Shown here in pieces: positions 53,103 through 64,000 of a stretch of DNA of 64,000 bases. The DNA lies in NCBI GenBank assembly GCA_900073065.1, contig FJOG01000004.1, positions 2,075,604 through 2,139,603 of the forward strand, read 5' to 3'. The notes under the pieces are model-generated. The model saw only the letters and a list, made by a program, of their open reading frames with translations. It was not told the DNA's origin and searched no databases. This DNA is from Phialocephala subalpina (lineage: Eukaryota > Ascomycota > Leotiomycetes > Helotiales > Mollisiaceae). The position numbers and the translations under genes are program-made. Within the stretch, counting starts at the first letter, position 1; the number at the start of each line of letters is the position of its first letter.

Positions 53103-54760
53103 TTTGACTTCGTTTATTTGTCTGAATTTGAAGATATTTCCTGTGATGTGAAATTTGAGAGAGTTGTGAGATGCAAGATGAACCAAATCTGGTAACCATC
53201 AGCAAAACAGAGCGAAAGAGACAAGATATATACTCCCTTCACAACATCCCCACAACGCAAAGCCACATCCCTACGTCAGTGATGCCCCATAATTCAGCCT
53301 CTTCAAGGCTATGAGCATCTACCACGCAACTTGCTTCGTCGCCAAGAACTAGGGACTACCCTGGAGTTGAATCCAAGTTGGTTAGTTGTGGCTTGACTCG
53401 GTCTTGACCCACTTGAGGCGAAGTCGGAGCCGTGGAGAAACATCTGAAGGGGCATCGAGAATTGAATTTCTAAACTTGGGATGGGAGATATGAGGATATA
53501 CGGGAAGGGAAGTGAAGGGTTAGAAATAAATTTGGGGGTTGCAGGGGAGAGCTTGTGAGAGGTGAAGTTGGCGGAAGGAAGATGCTGGCGAGGAGGGATG
53601 GCATGTCCACATTCGGATCTGGCCGTCCACTAGCTTGGGTCTGGTATTTCGCCTCACTTCTTTGACGAGTCTAGATGCTGTAAAATAGGTATTAAATTGT
53701 TGATTCAATGCAGAAGAAGTCTTGTGACTGAGCACCAATGCTATTCTTCGGAAGTGGGAAGCGTGGGCTCAAGGTTTTCGAAAATGTTGAACATCGAAGA
53801 TACACGAAATCCTCAAAAGATCACAAGGAGCTACGCTCATAGTAGAAGAGCACGTGAGTGAACTCATGAACGTCAACACCTTCAACCACGAAGCAACTCA
53901 GCAATCCGTACTCTACATAAACCTCTCCACCCCTCCTTTCCTCACCTCAAAACCCCCTATCCGCACCACCCGTAGTATTCTGTATACACATCGGGCGACT
54001 CATGTTTTGAGCAGGAACCCCATACCAACAACGCTCAATTTGCGTAGGTTCCCCTCCCGCCGTTGGACATGACACCAAGACGTCAGGGCGGCCGCATCCA
54101 CCAACTATGCCAGCTTTGAGTGAGACTCGTAAACGGGAGGTACAAAACGTGCCGTTGGTAATGCATCTGCATGGAACCTAGTCGTTGAGATCCGGGGATG
54201 GGTATGCGGTGGTAGCTGTGAAGAGGGTGAGGAGTGAGAATAGGGCGTTTGGGATGAAAAGCATTGGGTCGAGGCGATGATTTTTGATCGAATCGCTTTG
54301 TGTTCTAGGTTTTGTCAAGGTTGTCTGATGTTTGAAGATTTGTAAAACTGTGGCTGAAGTTGCGTCGCGGTAGGAATCTGAACCTGAAAGCAGAACGAAG
54401 AAGGATTTTATAGGATTCGCGTGGAAGTGTTTTATTGTGATGCGGGAATCTGCGAATGTCAGCAGCTGTGCTATCGGTCTCCTCCAAGTTGGGGGAAATC
54501 AACAATGATGAGTATGGCCTCAAACTATTGAGTCGCATTCTAGTCTTGATGTAAGTAAACTCGCTCTTGGCCAGGGAATGAACATCGAAATTGAGTAGAT
54601 CTCCCGTCCGGACAAACACATTGAAAGACACCAAGACACCCTCAGAAGATGCAAAGATCTTGATTGCTATCTGCCGCAGCTTATTTTTTCGCTGCTAATC
54701 ACAAATGCTAGAACCCATTGCACCCCATGCCAACCGTCGAAACCCAACGTACACAAGCAT
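53103..54760. other. Long intergenic region without a gene
   Basis: About 1.65 kb. The open frames here have no protein character. No repeat or tRNA found. Confidence 0.45.
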
Positions 54761-55437
54761 TTACTTGAGAGGAATGAAGCGCGAAGAGTGGGTGGCACCG
54801 ATACCGGGTCTTCCATGCTTGACTGGTCGGCTATTCAAATGTTAGCATTGCCCCTCCAATGTCCCAGCATAGTACGTACTAAGAGATCGAGAATTCTCCC
54901 AAGTAGTGTCCAACCATCTCGGGCTTGATTTCGACCTGGTTGAATTCCTTGCCAGAGTAGATACCAATAACGCTACCAATCATCTCAGGAACCACGATCA
55001 TGTTTCGCAAGTGTGTCTTGACAAGATCTGGCTTCTCGTTGGGCTTGGCCTCCTGCTTGGCTTTGCGGAGCTTCTTGATCAAACCCATGGGCTTGCGCTT
55101 GAGACCACGGTTGAAACGACGACGAGCACGGGCGTGAACGACATCGCGGAGTTGGTCGGAGGAGAGGTCCAAGAGTCTGGTGAATAGAGGGTTAGCTTAT
55201 GCTCCCCTTTGTATTCAAGACTTTGTATATGTATGGGAGTCGTACTGGTCGAGGTCGATGCCACGGTAGGAGAACTTGCGGAAGGCTCTCTTCTTCTTAA
55301 TTTCGGCCGCGGCCTCAGCGTCCTGTTTAATGAAATGGTCAGCATTGATTCTTCTTGAGGTCATCGAGGGAGTGGTATGGAGTCTGCGAATCTGCGGAAA
55401 GAGAGGTTCAAGTGACACTCACGTATTCGTCAGCCAT
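54761..55437 (-). CDS. rps15: 40S ribosomal protein S15 (uS19)
   Basis: Exons 55423-55437, 55246-55322, 54880-55176 and 54761-54830 give 459 bp and 152 aa. MADEY, then [60 protein letters not shown], and the C-terminus [18 protein letters not shown]. These are invariant in eukaryotic uS19. Part of the small subunit head near the decoding site, also needed for nuclear export of pre-40S. A first exon of 5 codons is typical of fungal ribosomal protein genes. Length exactly as expected; a naive single-exon reading would stop at SIS and lose the final 24 residues. Confidence 0.96.
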
Positions 55438-56028
55438 GATTGCGGTAGTCGGTAAGGAATTCGCTTTTCGATGCTTGTCGAAAGGCGAATGTTCTGTCGG
55501 CGATTGTGGATGAGGTTCAAATTCGTCGCTGCGGTGGTTTCTTGCGATTGAGGTGCTCGCTTAACACTACACTTACTCATTAGCGTTAGAAGCGGGGCTT
55601 CGCACGTGACAGGGTAAGAAGCCCTGACGGAAATTTGGCGCGATGAGAGCCCCGAACATTTTCATTCTCTTTACGAGGACTGTTCTACAGATTCAGCTTT
55701 AATCACGTTGCGGCTGGATGGCTTCTTCGATCACAGGTCGAGACATATGAAAGCGGGGCAGTTTGGGATTTAGATGTTCTCTTGAGCCTTTCAAAGGTCC
55801 TTAATTCTCCCGAATTACAGCACAGTGTAGTTTGTTTGGAAGAAGCACGTCTTCATTGGCCTATCTAAATGCAGAATTGACGTTTCATCATGAACAGGCC
55901 AGTAATTCCCAATCCGTTTCGTTCACGATGTGCAAATGACAGGCGAAGCGCGCACAACTTCTCCCAGAAGCCTTGTCCATCGTCGGAATATCGAGAGCAA
56001 AGGATCCTTGGCAATATATGTTGGTTGC
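55438..56028. promoter_or_regulatory. Promoter region of rps15
   Basis: About 590 bp. A palindromic GAAGCGGGGCTTC (55588-55600) followed by CACGTGAC lies ~150 bp before the start codon; a similar TAGCGGGGTTAATC is upstream of the P2 gene at ~56702, a possible ribosomal-protein-gene element. Confidence 0.35.
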
Positions 56029-56469
56029 TTAATCGAAAAGACCGAAACCCATATCCTCGTCGGACTCCTCCTTCTCTGTAATTGAGGTCAGTATAAATCC
56101 AACAGATCCATTGCGGGTTCATCATACCCTCTTCCTTCTCTTCGGCCTTCTCCTCGGCAGCGGCACCACCTGCGGCAGCTCCTCCAGCAGCTGGAGCAGC
56201 ACCACCACCGGAACCACCAGATGGGACAGAGGCCAACTTAGAGGAACCCTCAGCGATCAACTGTATAATTGTCAGACTCTTTCCCGCCAATACTATGTGT
56301 ATTCGCATACCTCGTTGATGTCCTTTCCGTCGAGCTCCTTGAGGAGGGTGTCGAGCCGCTCATCATCAGCCTCGATTCCGACGGACTCGAGAACAGACTT
56401 GATGTCCTTGGCGGATGGGGAGGTGTTACCACCGAGGGTAAGGAGAAGGTAAGCTGCGAGGTGCTTCAT
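56029..56469 (-). CDS. rpp2: 60S acidic ribosomal protein P2
   Basis: Exons 56311-56469, 56128-56260 and 56029-56075 give 339 bp and 112 aa. [20 protein letters not shown] and [20 protein letters not shown] form the dimerisation domain; an Ala/Gly hinge follows, and the end is [15 protein letters not shown], the universal tail that recruits elongation factors and is recognised by ribotoxins. P2 pairs with P1 on P0 at the ribosomal stalk. Without the last intron the frame would run past the true end into an unrelated sequence. Start [10 protein letters not shown] separates P2 from P1. Confidence 0.95.
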
Positions 56470-57514
56470 TTTGGTAGCTGGAAACTGTCAGTTGCGATAC
56501 TTCGAGGGCTGCGCAAGCTTCGCAGGTTGCTTACATTTGTTTGGATTTTTGGAAGAACAGGAGATTCAATCGATTTAACCGCGGTATTGGGCGGAGACTG
56601 AAACGTCAAGTTCAAGGAGTTAGTTGTGTGATTTTCGTTGAATCTTGAAGTTATCGAAATGTCGCGTGTGTTTTTTTGTGTGGAAAGGCGAGGCGCCTGA
56701 TTAGCGGGGTTAATCTACTTTGGGCTTAGCGCAGTTTCTGTCCTTATCGACAACTTCTCTCAAGCCTCCTTTCGACCTCCACGACTTTATATAGGATTTC
56801 AAGCAGATGACAATGTGTCATGAGAGCGCGTTAAGATCAATCGAACATTGTACATAACTTCATATCCCTGTTATTCCCTGTGGATCCGAGAAGACAAGGT
56901 CACCGGCATCCTTCCAAAGTCCAAAACTAGCATCAATATTTCTCGGTCTGACTCCGAGTTCGAGTCACGACTATGTTCTCAGTATCCACTGCCTATACGA
57001 CGTCGACGTCTAGCACTTATCTTCCGATATCCTACTATTTAGCCCTTTTCCAACAGGTTCATTTCATCTCATTGCGCATCTGCCATATTTACCGCTATTA
57101 TGCAGCGTCATGGTCTCGATTTCCTTGCAACAGAAAGATTGAGATTGAGTGTCGCATATCCGCAAGTGTGTCTGTTTTGATGGTGGCTGTTCCTCTGCTT
57201 TCCCAAGTGACAGGAGCACGAGACTTTTGTGCGACAACGTGGACTGCAAGAATTCGTCGAATTCTCTTGACTCAAACACCTCCAAAGTAGGGCAACCCAG
57301 AGACGTTGGCACTTTGCTACCCCTCGTGTTCTGGGGCCAAAGATTTTGGATCCCTTCGAGTTGAGAGCGCCTACGAACACGTTGAAGTCGCGAACCTTTG
57401 GAATGACACGGTACATTACTTGCGGGTTGAACCTAATACTACCGCTGCCTGTCTGCGCTCCTTCAACACCAGTCTCTCAGTCCCTAAGACCCACTACAAT
57501 TACCGAACGATTCA
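56470..57514. other. Intergenic, no gene seen
   Basis: About 1 kb containing the P2 promoter on its left. Short frames on both strands have no family resemblance. Confidence 0.4.
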
Positions 57515-58833
57515 TCAACGAGCTATAGAGGTAAACCTTCTCAATCCTCAACCTAGCACTCTCCACAAGCTTCGTCCACTGGCTATTCGTTCTCTCTAGA
57601 GCTCCAAGACACGACATCATCACCAGATCAAGCTCGCAAGTTTGCTACCCCACTCCCCTATCAGGCAGCACCTTGTCATCCAACAAGATCTTTGACTCTT
57701 TGTTCATAGCTGGTATCATATTCTTGAGGATATCGACGCATTTATCGTCTGGATAGCCGTGCATAACCACACAAAGATAGTAGAATTTCGCTCCTACGCA
57801 TAGAAACTCCGTTAGCAATTGTAAGACATTCCAAAATAGATGAAGAGAGAACTGACCTTTCACAGGCTGCAGCTGCAAAAAATTATGCCCCATAATTTCC
57901 ACCCCCTCCATGCTCCCCTTCCAAGTCCTGCAATACGACCCTCCCCTTCAATCCAGGATATTTCTTCCTCAACCCAACACACTGATGTCCTCGGTCACCA
58001 CCGACATCAACCATCAGCACTCTCTCCTCATCTTCATCCTTCCATCCTGAGACTTCTTGCTCGAAGGCGAAAACTTCAAGCCAGCTATGTCGCTCGATTG
58101 TCATGCTAGCTTGGAAGTGTACCAATTTTTCAGGATGCTTTGTATACCATTCGAAGAAAGAGAGCGGGGTAGAAAAAGCGAGTTGGAAAGGGGTATGCCC
58201 GTTGCTTGCTATATCTTGGTATTTCGTTTCTCGAAGAAATTTTTGGAAGAGACAGGATAGTCGGGCTCACGACGTCGAAACTGGGTCTGGTCTTAGTCTA
58301 GGGAAATAAGACAGGGAGGGAGTGCAGGGACAAACCCGTTATGAATGGCTCCTGTTAACTCTGGCTGGGCTAGCAATTTCGGGCTGGAAATGGACCAGAA
58401 GGTATCTCTGTTTGTTTCATTGATGAGAGATACGGATGCGAGGTAGTGGAGGATGCGACCTGGTGTTGTGAGATCCATGTTCCCAATCTGGGGAAACCTT
58501 ATGGCTTACCGAGCAATTGGGGTGCAGCACCACACTTCTCCGCTAGCTGGTCCACGGTCAGTGGTACTTCGCTGGTCGACAGCAGGCCAAAGAGTCAAGA
58601 TCAACTCCGATACGCATATTTGCAAGTTCAATTTGCTGATATTTCGTCAGCGGATTGTCATCGAGAGATCGGATTAAGTATCGGCTAATTCACTGGTCCA
58701 GTAAGCCTCAGCATCAAGTCGAAAGGAGTTTCCAGTAAGCGCTGCAGATCTCCGAGAGTCTTCTGGATCTTAACTCAGTTTATATCATCAGAATTAATGC
58801 CAAAGCTTTGACTTGTGCAACGACATCGTCCAT
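57515..58833 (-). pseudogene. O-methyltransferase (family 2, sterigmatocystin OMT type), inactivated
   Basis: Order from right: MDDVVAQVKALALI, then a frame change and a TGA before VKIQKTLGDLQRLLETPFDL. Next are NMRIGVDLDSL, PLTVDQLAEKCGAAPQLLG, GRILHYLASVSLINETN and, after an intron, FDVVSPTILSLP. One extra A in AAAAA (near 58232) shifts the frame before FLRETKYQDIASNGHTPFQL. The SAM-binding motif is VDVGGDRGHQ; next come VKGAKFYYLCVVMHGYPDDK (the His acting as base) and KILLDDKVLPDRGVG, a premature TAG, then MMSCLGALERTNSQWTKLV. So at least four lesions, some likely RIP (TGG or CAG to TAG). Relatives methylate polyketide or phenolic hydroxyls. Its position beside an MpaB-type oxygenase and a terpene synthase suggests a former role in a biosynthetic cluster. 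Confidence 0.82.
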
Positions 58834-59411
58834 GGCGACAAGGTGGCGGAAAGCAGCAGATGGAATATCGAAAGGATGATTTAAGGAAAACACAGAGGAC
58901 TCAACGTGGCATACAGAAGATGGTTGGAACAAAGTCAGAGGAATAAAGCCATTCTATCAAATCGTCTATTATATTTATAGGCACTTTCATTCCCAGCGGT
59001 TCAGTCGGGACACAGAATGTAAGTCAGCAATTTACCCCCCTTTTAGAGGTCTGCTTCCTGATTTGACGAGAAGCTTACGGCCATTAGCATAGATACCCAA
59101 CACGAACAGGAAGATTCGCTATGTTGTGAGTCGCTATGACCTTACTCAACTACTCTCTTTCAAGCTCTCTCCTATTCCTCATTAGCGCTGATATTCCATT
59201 GTGGCACGGCGAGAGGCGCTCGCTAACGAGTACGGGGTCATCACTTCAAGTTTCGTCACGCATCAGATTCAAAAACGTCACTCACATTATACATTGGAGA
59301 AAAGTCAAATTGGGAGATATTGTGGTGTATTCATTCTTTCTCTACCCCAGAAGGCTCACCTAATCAGTACCAGCCGACTACGACTTGCTCTCCTTCTCAC
59401 TGTCTCAGCTT
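58834..59411. other. Intergenic
   Basis: About 580 bp; nothing coding or repeated recognised. Confidence 0.4.
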
Positions 59412-59759
59412 CTATTCCGAAGCTTCACTGCCCTCAGAGAATTCCGAGAGCTTCTCAGACAACTCCAAGAGCTTTGGATCATCCTCCTTCATCAAAAGCT
59501 GCTGCCTGGCGACTGTCTCGCGCAGGTCCTTCAATACAAGCTTCGCCTTCGACATTACGGATGCCGTTGCCAACTGCTTGCGTTCACACTTCTTGCACAC
59601 CACTTCGACACTGATGGAGCGTAGAGGGTGGGCATTCATGGTGTCGCAAGGGAGATTGGAGAGGCCTGAGGTGTAATTTTGTTGGATGGAGCAGGGACGA
59701 ACTTCAGAGCCGAAGCCGAAGTGTTTGCAGGAGAAGACGACGCGCTTGTGGTAACACAT
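59412..59759 (-). CDS. Small Cys-rich hypothetical protein, 115 aa
   Basis: ATG at 59759. MCYHKRVVFSCKHFGFGSEV and RPCSIQQNYTSG are followed by a second Cys cluster, VVCKKCERKQLA, and a helical acidic tail (KLLELSEKLSEFSEGSEASE). The spacing of Cys and His (C2, H4, C11, H13, C23, C38, C55, C58) suggests zinc binding. Similar small proteins beginning MC..K..F.C.H are frequent and uncharacterised in filamentous fungi. No signal peptide, so not an obvious secreted effector. It lies within the putative terpene cluster, but nothing ties it to the pathway. Confidence 0.5.
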   Translation of the reverse strand: MCYHKRVVFSCKHFGFGSEVRPCSIQQNYTSGLSNLPCDTMNAHPLRSISVEVVCKKCERKQLATASVMSKAKLVLKDLRETVARQQLLMKEDDPKLLELSEKLSEFSEGSEASE

Positions 59760-60291
59760 GCTGAGATGAAGGTTGCTGGAGTGTTGTTGAGGGTTTTGAT
59801 GGAGGAATTGGTAATGATGAGAACGAATTTGGAGGCCCTAGGTCTTTCAGATATGGACATTGTGGTGAGTCTGTTCCTTGTAATCCTTTATCTGCATTGT
59901 TCTTATTGTTCTGTTTCATTTGTCTCATTCTTTCCCACTTCTCACGTTATCTTTATGCCTCTAAAATATTCTAATTTATTCTTTGTTGTAATGAAACTCT
60001 TTAGAAAGAACCGACCCATTTGCTTGTGGTTTCGACTTTTAATTCTTTGTCCAGTTAAGATCACACAACGACTGCTCAGGTGAACCTGTGCACATGATGA
60101 CGAAGACAATGGATTGTTCAAGTTCTTCGCAGAAGAAGCTTCGTGTTCTATACTTGCTAGGTAGTTTCATTCGGAGTCTAAGACAATGACCAACATCCTA
60201 AAAAAGGCGAAAGCAATCCCCAATCTTCAGGAACGCAATGCAATCATCTAACCGGCACCACACCTGCTTACAAACCCAACTTACTCGCGCC
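59760..60291. other. Intergenic
   Basis: About 530 bp between the Cys-rich gene start and the 3' end of the oxygenase gene. A T-rich stretch is seen at ~59900-60060, no gene. Confidence 0.4.
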
Positions 60292-61992
60292 CTAAGAGCG
60301 CAATGCATCATTGCCATACAGACCCATCAAGATCTTGACACCGCCAAAGGTAAGCATAACACCAACCAAAACAGCAATCAAGAATGCTCCAAAGAAGACA
60401 TGCTCAACTGGTCGTGGGAGCTTCTTTCGGCCTCGACCCTCCAACAAGTCAACTTCTTTACCAAATTTCTCATCATGGCTCGGGACCTGTAAATTCTCAC
60501 AATCAGTGTTCCCACATTCAGAAGCATTGTCCAAAGAGTTTCGGATAATATACTCACGAATTTGAAGTCAAAAGGTCCAGCACCACCAGCGAGATGCGCA
60601 TTGTCGGTAACAGCATTGTAGAGTGTCTTTCTGGAGAACTATGAGGAGGTGAGTAAAGGTCCAGCCATATAGGACAATGAAAGACTAACCTGAATTATGA
60701 ATCGATCCAATCTAGGGATGAGCTTCTGGGCACGAGCCATAGTTGAGACGATGACGTTGTGTCCAGCGAAGACAGCATAATAGTACAAGCTAGGTCTACC
60801 CAATCCAAGCGCATCACACATATCATGGCCATTCATCCATCGACAGCCGGCTTCCATGAAGTTACGAGATAGATATGGTGGAGGTTGGTCCTCCAACCAG
60901 GCGATGAAGTTATGAGCAAGGATCTTTGATGTCTTGTTAGGCTCTAGCTCGTACCTTATAATCAGGTAGTTAGTAATTGGCTCTTCTGGAAATGTTTCAG
61001 GAGTACGGGGCTTGAGTTGCAAGTCCATGCACGATTTGCTGTTTGGAAGATGAGACTTCTTTATGTCTCGGCAATCACTTACAAGAACATAGTCTCCATG
61101 ACAGCCTTGGCTTTCTCCGGTGTCTCGAAGTACTCATTTGGGGAACCAACAACGTAAGAGATGTAGCGGAAGAGGGCAATGAAGTCCGTGATCTCCTGCT
61201 TGCTAGGATATATTCCCATCTTAGGAAAGCTATCCCACATCGGCATGCAGCAGAACAGGACGATGGCGTGCATGCTATCAAGGTCATTGACTGGAGCACC
61301 ATATTTCTCAATCGGGAAGTATTCTGGTCGGGTACTGGCAAGCTTGAGGATACGTTGTCGGACTGAAGCATGAAGAAGACGGACTCGAATGGTGGAAATG
61401 TGTCCTTCTCCACCGGGCTGGATGCTCTCGAGCGAAGTGGTGACTTGGATAACCCAGGTGAAGGTCTCAATAACCCGTGACAATAAGTTCTTTATGGCGA
61501 AACCACCGGTGCGAGCGAAGACTTCAGCGATACCCGGCGAAGCCTACAAAACTGGTCAGTATGAAGAAGTGAAGGTGGGGTATGGAATCCTACGGAGTTC
61601 TCTCGGATGAAGCCCTGAAGAGCAAAAGCAGTGCTGTTGGCCAAAGCATAGCGACCGAAGAATTTCTGAGCACGCTCAATTTGCTCCCAATCAACCCACA
61701 CAGGGTCCGAGTGGAGCTCAGCCCAGAACTGCTCAAGAACTTCGTCTTCCTTGTGATGCTCCTTGAGGATGGCATACAGCTCTGGCTTAAATGGACAATT
61801 GGCTCCTCCATTGATCTCAATATTCTTGCGGCCGATGATCGCTTGGAGTTTCTCGAGTGCGGCAGAACCAAGTTCGTCGTAGTGGGCTCTCAATGCTGCA
61901 ATTTCTTCTTGGGGGAGGTGCTTGTCAGTCCATTGAAAGGAGTAACCCCATCGTTCGCGATGATTGGGGTCCGTCTTGCTGCTTGAAAGCAT
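60292..61992 (-). CDS. ER-bound oxygenase of the MpaB/rubber-oxygenase (DUF2236) family
   Basis: Exons 61594-61992, 61083-61543, 60690-61038, 60558-60638 and 60292-60486 give 1485 bp and 494 aa. Family marks: NSTAFALQGFIRENSASPGI, VFARTGGFAIKNLLSRVIET, HASVRQRILKL, YGAPVNDLDSMHAIVLFC (with the His/Asp pair typical of the heme-binding fold) and GIYPSKQEITDFIALFRYIS. Near the C-terminus a hydrophobic helix (VFFGAFLIAVLVGVMLTFGG) anchors it in a membrane. Relatives include MpaB, which cleaves a farnesyl side chain in mycophenolic acid synthesis, and bacterial latex-clearing protein. It is divergent from a sesquiterpene synthase, with 622 bp between start codons, which favours a terpenoid role. 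Intact. Confidence 0.85.
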
Positions 61993-62614
61993 CTTGACGA
62001 TTGATTGGTGGTCGAAGGAAAGGCGTGAGGTAGGCGTTCTCGAGGTTTTCGACGAGGGAAGTTCTTTTGTTGTCGGATTCCGAAATTTTGTCAGTCCCTC
62101 TAGGAGGGGAACGAACCACTTGATGGAAAGATACTTATCCGGATTCTAGATAAGATTCACTGCATCAAGGGTCTATGTAGTATGTGCAGACTGCGGACTA
62201 TCGTGTACTCATGCAAACCAGTGGCTGAGTGGATGAAGGACAGTACGCTATTCCCTATTGGTTGTGGTGCCGGGATTGAGACGTTGGTACTCGTCAATTC
62301 CATTTCTCCCGCCGTTCTTCGCCAGGAATGGATCTGAACGCCGCTTACGTTCAGCAGAGTTACTGCAGTGAGTCAAATTGACGTGCGTGGCTCGCAGTGA
62401 ATGGTTACTCGCCGATTTACCCCTCATCAGGCTGACAGATGTCTTGGAGAATCGTGAGAATCGGGGGGCTCGAGGTGAATTTGGTGTTTCTCATCTAGAG
62501 TTCAACTTTTCCAACAAATTCCTCCTGATTACCAGCAGTCGCTGTTGGAATTTTGACATCAGAAATTTCCTTTCAAGGTTGAAACGGCATAATTTACCTT
62601 GATCAGATCATGCC
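61993..62614. promoter_or_regulatory. Shared promoter of the MpaB-like oxygenase and the terpene synthase
   Basis: 622 bp between divergent start codons; no gene of its own. A shared promoter would co-express two terpenoid-type enzymes. Confidence 0.45.
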
Positions 62615-64000
62615 ATGGCTGCTCTTTTCCTATTCAAAGAACTCTGCAGGACCCTGCTATCCAAATCATTGAGATTATTCTCGTCAACAACAGACTCCAG
62701 AAACAACATAGCGCCGACAAAAAAAGCACTATCCCTGTATCAACAGGCTGATCAAACTGACAGTGGGGTCAGCCTTGGTATTCCTTCCAAGATGGTCACT
62801 GTCATGATTCCTGACATGTTCTCCTCTTTCCTATCTGTCCCTCCGAGAGTGAACCCATTGTACGCCGAAGTCAAGAGGGAATCAGAAACCTGGATCTCTG
62901 AGTAAGATATATTTCATCAAGTACACTCTATGCAGGTCCTGACAATAAGTAGGAAATTGAGCATGGATCCCAAGATGTGTAGGAAAATCCAAAAGCTCGA
63001 CTTTGCTTGGTTCTGCTCTATTGCTGCTCCAGATGCTGCTAAGGAGGACCTTCGAACACTGTGTGACTGGGGAAATTGGGTAATACCACTTTCCTCATGA
63101 GACAATAGCAATTGCTAACTACTTCCAAGGTCTTTCCATTTGACGACAGTGAGTCTCTGGTAAGTTACAGGAGAGGTCATGGACCCCGCTAACTTGAAAG
63201 TGTTCGACAACGGTCACCTCAGAGCAGACATAGAGATGGGTCGACAATTTTTGGATAGCCTTCTTTCAAGTATGCGTGAAGGTCACGCCGGCAATAGACA
63301 GAAATCAGTTTTGGTGGAGATACACGATACTGTTTGGCACCGTGTCGTCAAGGTACGTTTAACGCCCCGCAATTTCACATGCTTCAAATTCTTACATGGT
63401 TGCAGAAGTCCCCGCAGTGTATGAACCCATCATCCTCGCCCATTCTCGATACCATACTGACGAGCTTTCTTTCAAAGATGTTCAGCGAAGATTCGCAGAT
63501 GCGATGGAGCAATATTGTGAAGGAATCATGGAGCATGTCAGCGACTATTTCGAAGACAACATACCCAGCTTGGAACAATACATGGATGTTCGCAGACGAG
63601 GAGTTGGGGTGGCGCCAGTCTTAACCTTGATCGAATGTACAGATGAGATCAAGATCCCAGACAAAGTCTACAACAACAAACACTTTCAAGAATTGAGGAG
63701 AGTCGGCATAGATGTGGTCTTGATGTATGCCTCCATCCCGATCCATCAACCGGTCGAAAGCTAATGTTATCTAGCCAAAATGATGTTTTATCATACGCCA
63801 AAGAACAGGCTGAAGGAGTCCCCCATAACCTCATCACGGTCCTCCGCGCGAAGGGTGTCTTGACACAAAGAGCTTTTGACATGGCCGCAGAGATGTTGAA
63901 ACAATGCCACCGAGACTGGTTTCTTGCTCAAGCCGAGCTCCCACATTTTGGCGAAGCTGTTGATAGAGAAGTCCAGAATTACATCTTTGCGATCCAACAG
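62615..64000 (+). CDS. Class I sesquiterpene synthase (terpene synthase family 2), partial at right edge
   Basis: Seven exons seen: 62615-62901, 62953-63079, 63130-63148, 63201-63352, 63406-63418, 63478-63724 and 63775 to the edge; 357 codons so far, in frame. Two exons are tiny (19 and 13 nt). The metal-binding motifs are DDMFD at residues 143-147, split over exons 3 and 4, and NDVLSYAKE (Asn284, Ser288, Glu292), split over exons 6 and 7. Other family wording: DFAWFCSIAAPDAAKEDLRT, DWGNWVFPF, VQRRFADAMEQYCEGIMEHV, EQAEGVPHNLITVLRAKGV. Such enzymes ionise farnesyl diphosphate and cyclise it to a sesquiterpene; the product is unknown. The start could alternatively be a Met ~60 residues on (MVTVMIPDMF). 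The C-terminal RY motif lies past the edge. It is divergent from the MpaB-like gene. Confidence 0.88.

Noticed and set aside
52549..53205. Alternative minus-strand frames of the Gly-rich gene (Arg/Trp-rich text)
   Set aside because: They are shifted readings of GGN repeats; the Gly frame has the ATG, intron and natural stop.
53603..54634. Short minus-strand frames in the long intergenic region
   Set aside because: No codon bias, no splice partners, no recognisable motifs.

Overview
This window is nuclear DNA of a filamentous ascomycete (Pezizomycotina). Genes carry several short introns (about 40-160 bp) with GTAAGT/GTATGT-type donors and CTAAC-like branch points. HET-domain proteins, a Zn2Cys6 regulator, NACHT and NB-ARC NLR remnants and transposons with RIP-like C-to-T decay are all present. 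A placement in Leotiomycetes is my inference from the general look of the proteins, not something the window proves. I saw no tRNA, rRNA or CRISPR.

Left part (1-18 kb), mostly conserved genes: a SHE3-like coiled-coil protein (cut by the window edge), symplekin/Pta1, the mitochondrial factor Coa3, an Sds3-like/Dep1 subunit of the Rpd3L deacetylase complex, nucleolar Nop12, a degenerate RNase H-fold protein, an HSL-type esterase, the histidine methyltransferase Hpm1, and a damaged or very divergent ADP/ATP-carrier-like gene.

Middle part (18-47 kb), an accessory island: three HET-domain genes plus a HET relic, a broken NACHT/subtilisin-like NLR gene, a gene with a STAND-type N-terminal domain and two C-terminal pseudo-repeats, and a broken NB-ARC/TPR NLR gene. 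These are mixed with a Ginger-like DNA transposon, a RIP-mutated Tc1/mariner element that runs into an assembly gap, an hAT-type MITE, and AT-rich decayed DNA around an intact APH-like kinase gene. Two housekeeping genes, a NUFIP1/Rsa1-like zinc-finger protein and the RNA polymerase III subunit Rpc25, sit intact inside the island. The most striking event is the Ginger-like element inserted exactly at the catalytic-serine motif of the subtilisin-like domain: removing it with one copy of its 4-bp target duplication rejoins the reading frame.

Right part (47-64 kb): cystathionine gamma-lyase divergent from a Zn2Cys6 regulator, a glycine-rich protein, ribosomal proteins S15 and P2, then a stretch that looks like secondary metabolism. 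That stretch holds an O-methyltransferase pseudogene, a small Cys-rich protein, and an MpaB-type ER oxygenase divergently paired with a class I sesquiterpene synthase that runs off the right edge.

For most multi-exon genes the splice sites were read by hand and the summed exon length is a multiple of three. Where this failed, or where stops or frameshifts remain, the entry says so.
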